From the NCBI GenBank assembly GCA_021464415.1, contig CM038469.1:62663650-62727649 (forward strand): a stretch of DNA of 64,000 nt, given 5' to 3'. This DNA comes from Lonicera japonica. Lineage: Eukaryota; Streptophyta; Magnoliopsida; Dipsacales; Caprifoliaceae. The position numbers and the translations under genes were made by a program. Each line of letters begins with the position of its first letter. Position 1 is the stretch's first letter. Shown here piece after piece: positions 49,101-59,741 of this stretch. The notes under the pieces were generated by a model. It was given only the letters and a program-made list of their open reading frames with translations, did not search any database and was not told the DNA's origin.

Positions 49101-52100
49101 TTAATGAGATGATTTTTTATTATTATCGCACCCGACACACAAGAAATCTCTCATTCTTTTTTCCAGTTCATACTTAACCCTTACCGGAAGGCGAAAATGT
49201 ATTAGAAATAAATTGGCAAGCTTGTTAAAACCGATTGAATTAACGTGTCTTCCTCCTCCAGATAAGCACCCTATTTTCCACCAATCGAGTTTTTTCTTGA
49301 CCATTTCTAACACCGAATTCCAAAACTCTATGGGAATTTGGATTACCCCAAAGGGGCAACTTCAAGAGCCACTTCTCTATCTCACCTCCTTCTCTAGAAG
49401 CCCAATCCACTAACTTCTCTTCTTCCATATTGATGCTTGCAAGCTTACTCTTTGTGAAGTTCAATTTTAGGCCCGATAATGAACATAACACCAAGAGCAA
49501 CTTCAACAAATTCACAAACTTGCCTTCATCCCTCAATAAAAAGAAAATTGTATCATCCACAAATTGTAAATAGGATATTACAACCTTATCCTTTCCCACC
49601 TCAAAACCGTCAATCACTCCTTTATTTCTTGCCTTCTCCATTAACCTCCCTAAGCAATTGGCAACAAATGTGAACAAGAATGGTGAAAAGGGATCACCTT
49701 GCTTCAACCCTGTTGAAGAGTATGATATACAATGTTGGCCCACTACTTAAGAGCTTAAGCTTTTGGGAGAGATGGTTTCTAACAAACCCTTTAGAGGCCC
49801 CAAATTTCCCTCTAGGTCTCCAACTAACAAAAACTGGAAATTTGACTGATGTTAAACAACCTCTCATCCATCTACTCCATCTAACCTTTTTTCTACAATA
49901 CACCATCCAAAAAATTGCAATCCACATGCTCATAAGCTTTTTTTTTTTTGGTCAGAAACAAGAACGCTTTTATTGATAATCAAACAAAAGCGTTACAATG
50001 GAGGGGTTTCAGTGGACCAGCAGTCCATTGAAAGTGAAGGCCCGCAAACATAGAAAACACAAAATAAAAAAATCAGCAAATTATAAAGCTAATATATGGT
50101 CATAAAATTTCTCAAAATCTGCTTTAAAAATCTCTCCTTCCTTTTTCTTTTAATCTATATTCCTCCACCACTTTATTGGCTACCAACACAAGATCCAATA
50201 TTTGCCTCCCTCTGATAAAAGCCCCATGACACAACGAAATTGTTTCATCCAAAACTTCTTCTAATCTCAAAGCAAGCACTTCGGCCAAAATTTCATACAA
50301 ACATGTCACTAAGCTTATTGGCCTAAAATCCTTTATTTTACATGAGTTTGCCTTTTTTGGAATTAAACAAATGTATGTCTCATTCAAACTTATTGACCAC
50401 CCCATTCTCGTAAAATTCCTTTAAATTTTTTATTAAATCACTTTTAATCACATCCCAATACTCGAGAAAACAGCCATAGTATATCCATCGGGGCCCGGTG
50501 CCTTCTCTCCATCACATTCCATAATTGCCCTTTCACTTCCTCTTCCTCAAAAGATCTTTCAAGCCAATCTGCCTTATTTGATTCTATGGGGAACCAATCT
50601 AAACTCTCCAATTTTCACTTTGGATTGTCATCACGAGAATATAAAAACTCGAAGAAATTGATTCTATGGGGAACCACACCTACCCAACCCCCAGTGTAAA
50701 CTAGCTTCGATCAAGAAAAGTGTGTTCCGGCTGCCATAGTGCAAATATCACTTTTAACTAATCTTTGATCACCAAGGTGCCTAACTCACCAATCTTTTGT
50801 GTTCCTTTCATTAAGGTGCATCTAGGAAAAACTCTATCAAATTGAACCGGAATAATTTCTGCTATTTCTGGGAAAATGCTATTAAGTCTCTCTTTGATTA
50901 CCAACCATTGCAGCTTCCAATTCATTCTAACAATCATAGCCATCTTCTTCCATTCAATTGCCTTGTTGCAACATCTATCCATCTCTTTATCCGAATTTAC
51001 TTCAGCTTGCATACCACGAACCTGAACCACCTGTGCGTATGATTGTACCTTTAAAAAGTTCCCATATTTCTGTGGTTGGTTATACAATGCATGTTGTTTT
51101 CTCTATTCACAGATTTCCTCGTTATCTGCCTATTCAGTGTGCTGCAAATCAGTTCTGCCACTTTGCACCAGCCACAAGTCTTTTCACCTTCTGTTATGAT
51201 AATGCTTTCACCTCTGCCACTGTAAAATTTATTGTATATTTCAATGAGCCTTCCTCTTCTATTTCTTTGAACCTTCATCTAGATCGTATACCCATACTCC
51301 CTTATGGTTTTGAAAATTTTTGCTGCTCCTACACTTTTTGCAGCCTCCCTGAGAGTTCTCGCTATCCATATGCCTTGGTATTCTTTGAAGTCAAGACGTG
51401 TGTCCTGTCTGCATTCTCCTCTATAAACTCGTAAAGCTATCCATTGTTACCTCAGCGGAGATTTTTTTCCCTTTCAACATGAAGCACTTCCATCCCTAAA
51501 TTCAAGTTTAGGGTCCAGATGAAGCGTTTTCAAAGTTAGAGTTGAGATGTGATAGGCAGCAGATGGGGCAAGTTTTTTGCAATTGATGATGGGGAGATGT
51601 TTTTGTGATTAGTAGGCAGGAAGTTGGAATATCATAGTGAGAGAAAAGCTGCATCGTATACATTAGAAGGGGTTAGTTGTAATTACCGTCTTATTATGTT
51701 TTTTTGGACCAGAAACAAATTGCTTTTATTGATAAAAACATTTAACAATACAAGTGGTACAGCCAAAAACAGACTTGGTGGACCAGAAGTCCAACAACCC
51801 CTAGAAACCGAAAATCCAACACAACACTGAAATTAACAACAAATCACAAACAGAAAGCTACACAGCTGTCCTAAAACAGCTCCCCTTCCCAAAAAAAACA
51901 ATCAATCTTCTCAAGAGATAGCAGCAGCCCAATTGTTAGCAATGTCTGAAATAGACAAGCCCAAATAACTTCGACATGCTCGCCCATAACGAAGCCATAG
52001 AAACAGTTTTACTCCACACTTCATGAGACTCTAATGACTTATCCTCAAAAGTTCTCGAATTCCTCTCTTGCCAAAGGCACCAAGCCATTGCCATACAAAC

Positions 52101-55100
52101 TGATCTCTAAAGGACTTTTGCCTTCTTTTTTTTGATCGGAAACAAAGAACTTATATTGATAAAATAAAACCAATACAAGCAGAATAGGCTGGAAGAGGAT
52201 GAGAAGTCCACAACCAGCCTGAGAAAACAAAAAACATATGCCAATGGCCCCCAGACCAACTAAAGAAAAAACAGCAAAACACGTAATTCGATCCCAGACT
52301 ATAAACAAAACAAAACTGAAATGCTAAACAAGAAGAACATCCCTGAAAACACTAAAACACTGTCTAGAGTACAGCAGCTGCCCAGTCTCTAGAAATATCC
52401 GAAATTGAGAGAATGCCAAATGCTTTAGATGAAAAAGCCCATAGTGAAACCAGTGCTTTAATTCTCTGCCAGGTCTCCTCCATGCCCATTTCCTTGTCTT
52501 CAAAAGTTCTGGTGTTTCTTCCTTCCATAAACAACACATCACTGCCAAACAACACCACCTCCACAAAATTCTAAATTTCTTCTTATTCCCCTTCAAACAC
52601 CATGATACAGACAACAAGTTGAACCAGGAACATGGGAATCTTGCAACTAAGTCTAATTCTCTGCCAGATCTCCTCCGTGCCCATCTCCTTCTTTTTTTCG
52701 TCTCTTTTTATTCCCTTGTAATTAAAAAGTTATCCAAAACACACACCCACGGGATGAAACATTATGTGTTGTGATTGTCTTACCTTTATTAATTTGTTTA
52801 ATAATTTGCTTTGTTTAAGGAAACAAGCATGAACAAGAAGTTCTTATTTGCATCTCATGGTTCGATATTGGAGATTTTCGACTTTTCAGCTTCAAATAGC
52901 TAGTTCCAAGGGTTAAAATGATATACTTCTAAAACTCAATGTCAATATCTCTAAGATTGATTCATTGCGAGAGACTATAAGGCTCCGTTTGATTGCAAAG
53001 ATGGAAAAGGAAAATAAATTTAGTTAGTTTGTGTGAAAAGATAGAAAATAAGATGAGAGATATTACTCATTTTATAAGTAGATATCCTCTGTACTTCTAT
53101 ATGTTTTGTGGAAAATTTTTACTCACCACCAAGCAAAGAAAATTTCTTCATGGGAAAACTTAAAAATCAAGAGGATATCACCTCCACCACTCAACTTATT
53201 TTTCATTTTTTCACCAAAACTAACTCAATTCATTTTCTTTTTCCACTTTGCAATCAAACAGAGCCTAAATGACATGTAGTTTCAATGATTAGTTTACAAT
53301 TAACCCAAATAACTAGATTACAGGGCCAGATCATTCTGAAATGAGATATTGGAAAGTTAATCATTAATGTGAATAACAAGAAACCATTAGGTGATTACTT
53401 GCAGCCCACCAAGAAAACACGGGCATGAATGCTGAGAGTCTGAGACCGTAACAACCGAACTCTTTCAGTATTCGTTGTTCAATATCGAACCCAATCAATT
53501 TGAATGAAAGCTACAACCCAAGAAGGTTGTCTAAAGAGCAAACCTGTAAAACCCTCTTGCAGCAGAGTTAACCGTTTGAGTATGAACAGCTGGATTCTGC
53601 CTCGAAGGATGCCCACCATCTTCATCAATCTGAAATAAAAGTAGAAATGATGATGCATAGTTAGGGATTTTGCAGATTCAGGTCACTAGCTTTGATAAGT
53701 CATTCACACACTTCGATGACCTTTTTAATTCTAGGTCCGTTTCTTAGCTGCATGAGCAAAGCAGAGCACAGTAGGGTCTAGTCCCCACATGAATGGAATA
53801 ATATTGGCTGATTTTGTAAGCAAACTTTCCGATCTTGTACTCCGGTAATTTGAACCTTATAACTAAGATTGTCACATATTGGCCGGCCATAGAGGATCAG
53901 AGAAATTGATCCGCTTGAGTTGAACTTGGGCCACCAAATAAATATCCAAATGCCTCCTTTGTGCTTGCAAATGCACATGCCAAAAGGTAAAGTTTTCAAA
54001 ACTCAGTGTTTCTCAAATCCGCCCACTAAGCACTTGGAGGTAGTTTGCGGCTTCGCCTGGCTAGGCGGTAGCCTAGGTGGGTGGGACAGTGATTGGTCAC
54101 GATTGTACATCCTTTCACTCTCTCTCTTGAAAATTATTTTCTTTCATGTTTCAATTATGACCAATGTTTGATTAATGAACTCTCAATGTCCTTTTTAGAA
54201 GTAAAGGAAGATTTTTTGTAGTATTATATTTTCTTAGAAAAAAATAATAAACAGATAGCTGGTAGCCTACCCCTAGCCTAGGCCCCCTCCTGTCAGAAAA
54301 CTTCCGCCAAGCTCTTTTTGGAACATCAGTAAAACTAAAAGACAACATGATCCAAAAGGCGGGGAAAACATCCACCTCAACATGCACCGAAGAAACTAAG
54401 GTAATACCCAAAGAGGCAGTAGGAAAAAAAACCTTATTACAAGGAAACAAATGTTATTTCCCCAAAAAAAAAAAAACAAAGGCACCAAATAAATGCACAC
54501 AAAGTCACAAAATAAAGCTAGCTGCAGTATTTAGCCCGAAATTGCAAACAGCGGAAAAGGCATGGAAACTGAAGAATTGCAGCTGTCGGTCAATGTTGGC
54601 CTGGAGTCGGTCACAGTTGGCTTGTAAATTAGTGGGAGTTCACCATTCCATTGGACTGGTCAATCATCAAGTGACAAACAGATCAATTGCCTTGCAAATC
54701 AAACAATCGAACCAAGATATCTAGCAACGAAGTCATTGAATTGAAAGACAACTTGTCAATTGACTCAACCCAATTGAACTTCGCCCTAAATAGATTTTTT
54801 TTTTCTTGGAAATTGAAATCTACTTTCTGCATTTGAGAGATTGAAACGGGTTTTGTGGCTTCTTAAAATGGGCTCTGTCCCTCAATTAAAATAAAACCAG
54901 CTGAAAAATAAAAGAAACAGCAATGGGTTTGCATAAGAAACCCTATTCAAAAATTAAAACTCCCCAATGGCCACTTCTTTTAAAAAAATAATAATGAAAC
55001 TAAAAATATAGCAGCAGTAACAAAGACAAGCAGCAACAATGCCACCCTTGACCCCCTATAACTATGCAAACGACTTTGAGACCATATGAGCTCAATGGCG

Positions 55101-58100
55101 ACGCAGACGAACAATAGAAGAAGAAGAGGAATGCTACTAAAACAGCACAATGTACTCAGAGAGATATACATCACCAAAGTCCCCCTCAAAATAGTGGACC
55201 AAAAGAAGTCAAAAGTAAAAAGAAAAAAGATATCTTTCACCAAACAAGCAATGGAAAGCCTCCTGCTGCAAAAGTTGGGTCAAATTGAAGAAAATCCTAG
55301 ATCATAATAATATCCTCTGAAATTGATTTTCTAATTAAGAAGATAGAGAGTCCCACATATGAAAAAGGGTCAAAAACAAAGTTAACCCATGCAAAATTGC
55401 AGAGGCATAATGATACTATGTATGTTCCATGCTGAAATATGCGAAGGTGCATGCTGATTCGCTCACTGCTGATAGGAATAGGATGAGTTCTTTGAGAAGT
55501 TCTGAGAACCTAAGATTAGAAAGCTTAAGACATGAGTGAGAGAAGTCTTAGCCTCCTTTTGTTCTACCCAGACGATGCTTCTACATAGGTAATAAGGAAT
55601 CTCTTTTTATTGTCAGATCCAATGGCAAGATCCAACTGCTGGTGGTTTGTAATATGTTGGAATCGCCTGCACAGAACGGAGTCTCCTATTCTATTTCTGT
55701 TTTAGAGACCTTTTGCTACGTCTGGTGTCTCTGTTCCTTGGGCCTTAACATCAATAGTAAGCTAATCTAGTAATGCATGTGTTCCACAGCTTTCATTTGA
55801 ATCATTTGCCTGGGAAGAGCTAGATCTAAATGCTTATGAGCTTTCCAAGAAAAGGTGGGACTCCCACTTGATTAATTGGCATCACTCTGGGCCCCTTACA
55901 ACGATTTGATCCTGATCTACTTCTGAAGCTTGCTCAGCAGAAGGTATTGAGGGCCAGTCGTTGCAATTGTAACGTATATATATGTATATATAGCTCCTGG
56001 CTCTTGGTTGAGTTTACCAAAAAAATTATGTTGTACAATTACAGCCTCCTCCGGGTCTATTCTATTTCTTTGTTGAAGTTTGTTAGTTTTCGTTCAGTAT
56101 GTTTGTAATCTTAAGGGGTTTGGTGGACTGCTGGTTCACCAATGATGTACCTATCTCTGTAACACTTTGATTATTTGATTATTATTATTATTTTTTTTGA
56201 TAGAAAACCCGAGGCTTTGATTATTTGATTTTAATAAAAGCGTTTGTTTCAGATCAAAAAAAATATACAGTACAATTTGTGAAACAAAATTGAAGGGAAA
56301 AAAAGGAAAATATGTCAAGCAAGGTGATCTACGTGATCCCATGATTCAGGGATCTTACATATAACAATAACACCTGATAAAAGCTAAACAAACTAATAAA
56401 TAAAAATAATGAAGGTGTTTCAACAAAAGTAATGCTAAAAAAGGCCAAATAGAATAAACAAATTTAAACACCAAGTAAATGCGCTCTGCCAGAGAGCAAT
56501 GACAATGGCATATCACCACAGTATGATCATCAATATCATATAAAAAAGACTAACAAAAGCTCCAGGAAACTTACAAGTTTCCTTATTGCTTCATAGCTAG
56601 GAGAAAGCAACTTAACCAACAAGTTGTTCTTTAGCTCTTTGTTAGCAACAGAGCCAAGCATCAGGGTAATTGCACTAACAACTTCTTGCTCGTCTTCTAG
56701 AGGTAACTGCCTCTTCTCCATTCCCTTCAAAAAAAAAATGTCAAATGAAGATTGACATATGTAAATGCAGTAAAAGTTTGACAGTAACAACAATTTTCAT
56801 AGTGACTAAACAAGGGTAAAAATAGTAAAACATAGCATACAAATACACTTAGCTTCAGCAAAAACTGGAAGGAAAATGAACCAATTTTAACTAATTATTC
56901 ATTTATTTTAAGGAAACTTAATTGGCACTGTGCTTGGTTGTACTCCAAAGCCCTACTGTTCATGGTCAAGTAAAACTTTTCTGCAAAAACATTGACACTA
57001 GCAGATGTCAACTTTAAAAAAAAAATCAGAAAATAAGTATTCAGACATTAACATGAGTTCATATGCCACTTGTTACAAACAAAAATGCATACTTTAAAGA
57101 AACTACTGAATGAGGCATTAACCAAAACTGAACATGGAAATTGTAACACACCTCTCCTATCCAGATTAAGATTTCCAAATTTGAAGGTTCACACATAACT
57201 GCTGTAGCATCTTCACAAAACTTGCGCAAAGCAGATGCACAAGCATTAGAACATACAGGTTCTGAAATCCCTGCAGCCAGAAATATTCTGGGAGTACCAG
57301 AAAATGTGAAGAATAAGCCCTACTTGAGAGGAAAAAAACACCATAGATAAGAACCATAAAATGTAATGCCCGACATACTAGGTGCCTGATAAATTGCACA
57401 CAAAAATATGCCCGAGCATATGCTAGGCGAGTCTTACTTATCAACTTGAAGTTTAAAGAAGAGGGTTCTTACAGTAATTGTCTAGCATTAGTTTGCAAAG
57501 CAGATATCCACTTGGAGTAAGAACCAACAACTTCGGCAAGTGATCTATATACCTAGAAGGAAATAAGAATCCAGCGACAAACTAATAAAATTAGAGAAGA
57601 GGATGAACACGCATTATCAAAACCAATAGCTTGCTATTAAACTAAGGGGTTAAGACATTCTTCTTTCTGGTTTTGTTTTGGTTGGGGGCAAAGGAGAAGG
57701 GGGTTGACAACTGTCCTAATAGGGGTGTGAAGAATCCAATCCAAAACTATTAAAAAGTAGGCACATGTCAACAAATAATTACTTTTTATAACACTGCAAC
57801 TCAAACACGTTCAACAACTATTTGGTTTTTATAATACATTAAAGAATTTACCAATCAAGACGAAAGATCTAGTATAAACAAGTCACGGTTAAGTCACACA
57901 CGTTCAACAACTATTTGACATGTTATTACTATAAACAAGTCACGGTTAAGTTGTCAATGACAAGTATGATTAGATAAGTGCTAGGTTACAAGAGGATTTT
58001 AGTTAACCTATCTTTGGTCTTTGTATTTTGTTGGATTTTCTTTGGACTAATTGTTGAAAGTTGGATTGGATTGGTCATAAATAAACAAATATTAGCACAA

Positions 58101-58402
58101 CACACTGGTTTCGACCAATCCAATACAACCTCGAATTGGATCGTTTTGGATTTTCCAACCAAGTCAGATTGGATTACAAAGTGGATCGTCAAGAATAGAT
58201 TGATTTCAAACTGATGCACACCTCCATGTCCTGACACAACACTACAAAATGGAAAGGAAAAAAAATGAAGAGGGAATCTATGACATACAATACACATGAA
58301 ACCCTTGAGTTCATCAGAAATCCTATTGGACAATATTGACACCAAGTGCATAACAATAGACAAATCAAAGGGTTGGCCCTCCTGCAGTACTACTTCAGCA
58401 AC
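35816..58402 (-). CDS. Importin-13/transportin-like karyopherin, C-terminal half (partial)
   Basis: Twelve minus-strand exons join in frame: 58402-58289, 57552-57473, 57287-57152, 56724-56575, 53629-53544, 46902-46715, 46589-46497, 46310-46123, 46044-45933, 45235-45078, 41371-41255, 36046-35816. They encode the last 550 residues of an ARM/HEAT-repeat nuclear transport receptor. It resembles the importin-13-like plant protein of the Arabidopsis At1g12930 type (recalled, not searched). Conserved stretches include [45 protein letters not shown] and the C-terminal [20 protein letters not shown]. All junctions are GT-AG with matching phases. The family is ~950-1000 residues long, so the N-terminal half must lie beyond 58402. 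No earlier exon appears before the Copia element at 58956, so the 5' exons are beyond the window or lost. Four introns exceed 2.9 kb and are filled with repeats. Confidence 0.9.
37897..37949. repeat. Perfect 17-bp inverted repeat, 19-nt loop
   Basis: GTGCAAGTAAGAAGTTA at 37897-37913 pairs perfectly with TAACTTCTTACTTGCAC at 37933-37949. A related single arm, GTGCAAGTAAAAAGTTA, occurs alone at about 36447. Short arms limit it as a miRNA precursor. It may be the remnant of a foldback element. Confidence 0.7.
39945..40354 (-). mobile_element. Copia-type LTR, interrupted by a SINE
   Basis: On the minus strand the LTR begins TGTTGGAAATCATAATT (40354) and ends ...GTTTTTCA (39945). The degenerate primer-binding site CTTAGTATCAAAGC (39943-39930) follows, a decayed match to the initiator-Met tRNA site TGGTATCAGAGC. 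TATA-like TGTATATAAATATACGG is inside. Minus-strand sequence from 39929 to ~39500 looks like an untranslated leader, with no polyprotein after it, so this is a truncated element. The importin gene is also on the minus strand. Confidence 0.55.
40108..40258 (-). mobile_element. tRNA-derived SINE nested in the Copia LTR
   Basis: On the minus strand, GATCTCAGGTTCAACTCCCC contains a near-consensus Pol III B box (GGTTCAACTCC). It lies between the two halves of the LTR at 39945-40354 and is foreign to it. Limits are approximate. Confidence 0.5.
41221..41250. repeat. (GGGA)n tract next to an importin splice donor
   Basis: The plus-strand GGAGGGAGGGAGGGAGGGAG tract becomes (CCCT)n on the sense strand of the importin gene. 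It begins a few bases past the donor of the exon 41371-41255. Confidence 0.8.
43161..44140 (-). pseudogene. LINE fragment: zf-RVT domain and 3' tail
   Basis: On the minus strand, translated fragments read [12 protein letters not shown]...[15 protein letters not shown], then [18 protein letters not shown], then [20 protein letters not shown]. Together they match the zinc-binding domain and C-terminus that follow the reverse transcriptase in plant L1-type LINEs. The 3' end AATGAAATCTTGTTTCTTATC plus A(7) is at 43161. Stops and frameshifts break the frame; the RT itself is absent. Confidence 0.6.
44168..44224. repeat. Tandem 27-bp duplication
   Basis: AATTACTTGAAGCCATAGAA and the following GGAGAAA occur twice in direct succession just upstream of the hAT element. 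No function is apparent. Confidence 0.8.
44284..44911 (+). mobile_element. hAT element remnant, 628 bp, with dimerisation domain
   Basis: The ends are CAGTGGCAGATGGAAGG (44284) and, inverted, CAGTGGCGGATCCAGG (44911). The flanking octamers TGCGAATT (44276-44283) and TGCGAATC (44912-44919) match at 7 of 8. Inside, plus-strand 44414-44731 is an open frame encoding the C-terminal hAT transposase dimerisation region ([29 protein letters not shown]). The catalytic and BED-finger portions are missing, so this is an internally deleted derivative. It lies antisense in an importin intron. Confidence 0.8.
46079..46120. repeat. GA/GGGA microsatellite abutting an importin splice donor
   Basis: The tract runs as (GGGA)n then (GA)n on the plus strand and stops at the donor of exon 46310-46123. 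On the sense strand the intron starts GTCTCTCTCTCT..., so the donor's intronic positions are themselves microsatellite. Confidence 0.85.
47205..47615. repeat. CGTGTTCGTGTC-rich repeat, possible MITE
   Basis: The stretch opens with GTTCGTGTTCGTGTTCGTGTC, contains two copies of GTAAAAATAATACGACT (about 47440 and 47511), and ends with CATGTCAGGCCCAAACACAACC and CACCCCTAA. This is a common plant repeat composition. Terminal repeats were not established. Confidence 0.4.
47800..51440 (-). pseudogene. L1-type LINE, decayed, with nested insertion
   Basis: On the minus strand, in order: ORF1-like sequence (about 51440-50760, with [14 protein letters not shown] and FPRCTLMKG); the RT entrance KAPGPDGYT near 50500; [10 protein letters not shown]...KDFRPISLV and [10 protein letters not shown] (50405-50124); [11 protein letters not shown] near 50110; [15 protein letters not shown] (near 49870); [14 protein letters not shown] and the catalytic-motif variant FVDDT (49743-49240); [20 protein letters not shown] (near 49060); and the zf-RVT C-terminus [20 protein letters not shown] (near 48150). 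The tail is at ~47800. Frames are broken repeatedly. I did not recognise an endonuclease domain. It lies in the same orientation as the importin gene. Confidence 0.7.
49941..50095 (-). mobile_element. 155-bp LINE tail inserted inside the LINE reverse transcriptase
   Basis: A LINE 3' end (ATCAATAAAAGCGTTCTTG, TTTCTGACC, A(n) on the minus strand) splits the RT frame. The flanks ATGCTCATAAGCTTT (49926-49940) and ATGGTCATAAAATTT (50096-50110) match at 12 of 15, a target duplication. Both encode the same RT residues, the EKAYDHVD region. Confidence 0.7.
51699..52125 (-). mobile_element. LINE 3' fragment
   Basis: The minus strand encodes [12 protein letters not shown]...[15 protein letters not shown], the end of the zf-RVT region. 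It closes with TATCAATAAAAGCAATTTG, TTTCTGGTCC and an A run (T run 51699-51706). The body is 5' truncated. Confidence 0.6.
52126..52735 (-). mobile_element. LINE 3' fragment, with partial repeat of its own end
   Basis: The minus strand encodes [25 protein letters not shown] sequence (near 52500) and ends with TTATATAAGTTCTTTGTTTC-like sequence and an A run (T run 52126-52133). The segment CTAATTCTCTGCCAGATCTC at ~52651 repeats TTAATTCTCTGCCAGGTCTC at ~52457, so a second partial copy adjoins it. Confidence 0.55.
52981..53265. mobile_element. Tourist-like (PIF/Harbinger) MITE, 285 bp
   Basis: The ends GGCTCCGTTTGATTGCAAAG and, inverted, GGCTCTGTTTGATTGCAAAG extend as TIRs for about 45 bp. The element is flanked by TAA on both sides (52978-52980, 53266-53268). 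The terminal motif and 3-bp target duplication are diagnostic of Tourist MITEs. No coding sequence is present. Confidence 0.85.
53630..56574. other. Importin intron, 2.9 kb
   Basis: Contains a CCTAGGCGG-rich stretch (about 53980-54310) and a plus-strand LINE tail ending near 56263. No exon or other gene is supported. Confidence 0.5.
55560..56263 (+). mobile_element. 5'-truncated LINE tail, plus strand
   Basis: GGTGGACTGCTGGTTCACC near 56122, TAATAAAAGCGTTTG near 56232, and TTTCAGATC followed by an A run (56256-56263) parallel the minus-strand LINE tail at 49941-50095. The element is opposite in orientation to most LINE fragments in the window. The 5' limit is approximate. Confidence 0.5.
57800..57951. 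repeat. Interleaved direct repeats in an importin intron
   Basis: CACGTTCAACAACTATTTG occurs at about 57805 and 57899, and TATAAACAAGTCACGGTTAA at about 57874 and 57930. The alternating order suggests a local slippage duplication. Confidence 0.6.
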
Positions 58403-58955
58403 CTGAAATACAAAAGTTACACAAAGTTAAAGTTGTAAAGTGAGATGCAACACAAGCATTTTCAATGATGAAGCTGAAATCGTATACTGCATCCAACTGA
58501 GAGCCACTGCAACTAATGTATAAATAAAGGTAAGGAGCAGGTATAGCAACCTAAGTGTTAAAACGGAGGCCATGTATGTCCAACTTCCATAAAGGCTACA
58601 GGGGGGGAAGTCGGTGGTTAGCTGCTCTAAAGTCGACAACACAGTTGGTTACAGGTTGTATGGTAATTAATCTTGTGAAACACCTAATCTGTTGGGCAGA
58701 AATTCAGAAGATAACGTCGGCGATGAGTCATGAGCATAAAATAAAGAGATGGTTTGGGTTACTCAAAACAGAGGGTCAAGGTATATATTTGCATACAAAG
58801 TTTGGTACAATAAAGGAATCGAAAAGATAAGAATCTACTTGATCCATACATCTAACAATCTTATGCAAAACAAAATAAAAATAAAATAAATTGGATATAT
58901 CACAAAATCCATCCACACCCCCCCCCCCCCCCAATTGTCTTATTTTGAGATACTA

Positions 58956-59183
58956 TATTAGAATATATAGATATGGTATTAGAATATATAGATATGGTAG
59001 TATATATTTATATGGTATATGTATAAATGGTATAGTTGACTACCACCATAATTCCTATAATTATGGGATATTATTTTTGTTTCCATGTACAGCTCATTTA
59101 CTCCCTATTTAAGGGACCTTTGTACTCATTCATAAGATCATCAATATAAGTTATTCTCTCATCTCTCTCTCTTATAGTCAACA
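58956..59183 (+). repeat. 5' LTR of the Copia element, ~228 bp
   Basis: It starts TATTAGAATATATAG and ends TAGTCAACA, directly before the primer-binding site. The first 21 bp are tandemly duplicated (58956-58976, 58977-58997). A TATA-rich promoter follows at ~59000-59020, and TCATTCATAAGATCATCAATAT-like sequence lies near the presumed poly(A) region. The 5' terminal dinucleotide is TA rather than the usual TG at both LTRs. Confidence 0.65.
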
Positions 59184-59195
59184 TGGTATCAGAGG
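59184..59195 (+). other. Primer-binding site (initiator-Met tRNA type)
   Basis: TGGTATCAGAGG starts right after the LTR and matches the TGGTATCAGAGC complement of the initiator-Met tRNA 3' end at 11 of 12 positions. This is the usual minus-strand primer site of plant Copia elements. Confidence 0.85.
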
Positions 59196-59521
59196 AAAAC
59201 ACAACCACAAAACCCTAGCCGCCCCACCACCACCACGCAAACAACCTACATATCACCTTACAACACCATCCTAAACCCTAAACCTATCCTACAACACCCG
59301 CAGCCACCCACACACAACCGGATCAAACTTCTGTGCATTCGTCCATCGCCTACAGACACCCAATCAAACCAAAAATCACACCAACGTCCTCGTCTTCAAT
59401 AGACGATTCAGAATCCGTTTGAATCACCTCCGTACACCCCCGCACGCGCTCTCACGCGCCGCCAATACCATCAGACCTCCCGCAGCGCTTCGTCCATGCG
59501 CTTCCGTCACTGCGCCTGCTG

Positions 59522-59642
59522 CCACGTCAGCCCTAGCGCCACGTCACCGCCACGTCATCAACCACGTCACCCTGCCACGTCAGCCCTACTGCCACGTCAC
59601 CCTGACCCCGTTGACCGTGACCGTGACCGTTGACTGTTGACC
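59522..59642 (+). promoter_or_regulatory. Cluster of CCACGTCA and TTGAC motifs in the Copia leader
   Basis: CCACGTCA occurs six times, at 59522, 59539, 59550, 59562, 59575 and 59592, all in the same orientation. TTGACC/TTGACT W-box cores follow at about 59611, 59631 and 59638. ACGT-core motifs are bZIP sites and TTGAC cores are WRKY sites. The leader here is GC-rich, unlike its surroundings. Regulatory use is inferred from motif density only. Confidence 0.4.
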
Positions 59643-59741
59643 GACAGAAACCTTTCTGGCATTTTTCGATGTTCTGAACACAGCCGCGGACTCAGAATTT
59701 CCAGATTCAACCCCGATCACTAGGTATTTTGTCTTACTTCA

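Larger units (their letters stand above)
46903..53543. other. Importin intron, 6.6 kb, dominated by nested LINEs
   Basis: The largest importin intron contains a CGTGTTCGTGTC-rich repeat (47205-47615), a LINE with nested insertions (47800-51440), two further LINE 3' fragments (51699-52735) and a Tourist-like MITE (52981-53265). Flanking exons join in the same phase, so the intron still appears spliceable. Confidence 0.7.

Noticed and set aside
54003..54310. CCTAGGCGG-rich stretch beginning CAGTGTTTCTC, like the hAT element at 22702
   Set aside because: I could not find a matching right end or an 8-bp duplication, so it is not called as an element.
59419..59640. 73-codon open frame in the Copia leader
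   Set aside because: It is a by-product of the GC-rich CCACGTCA repeats, which give a low-complexity translation.
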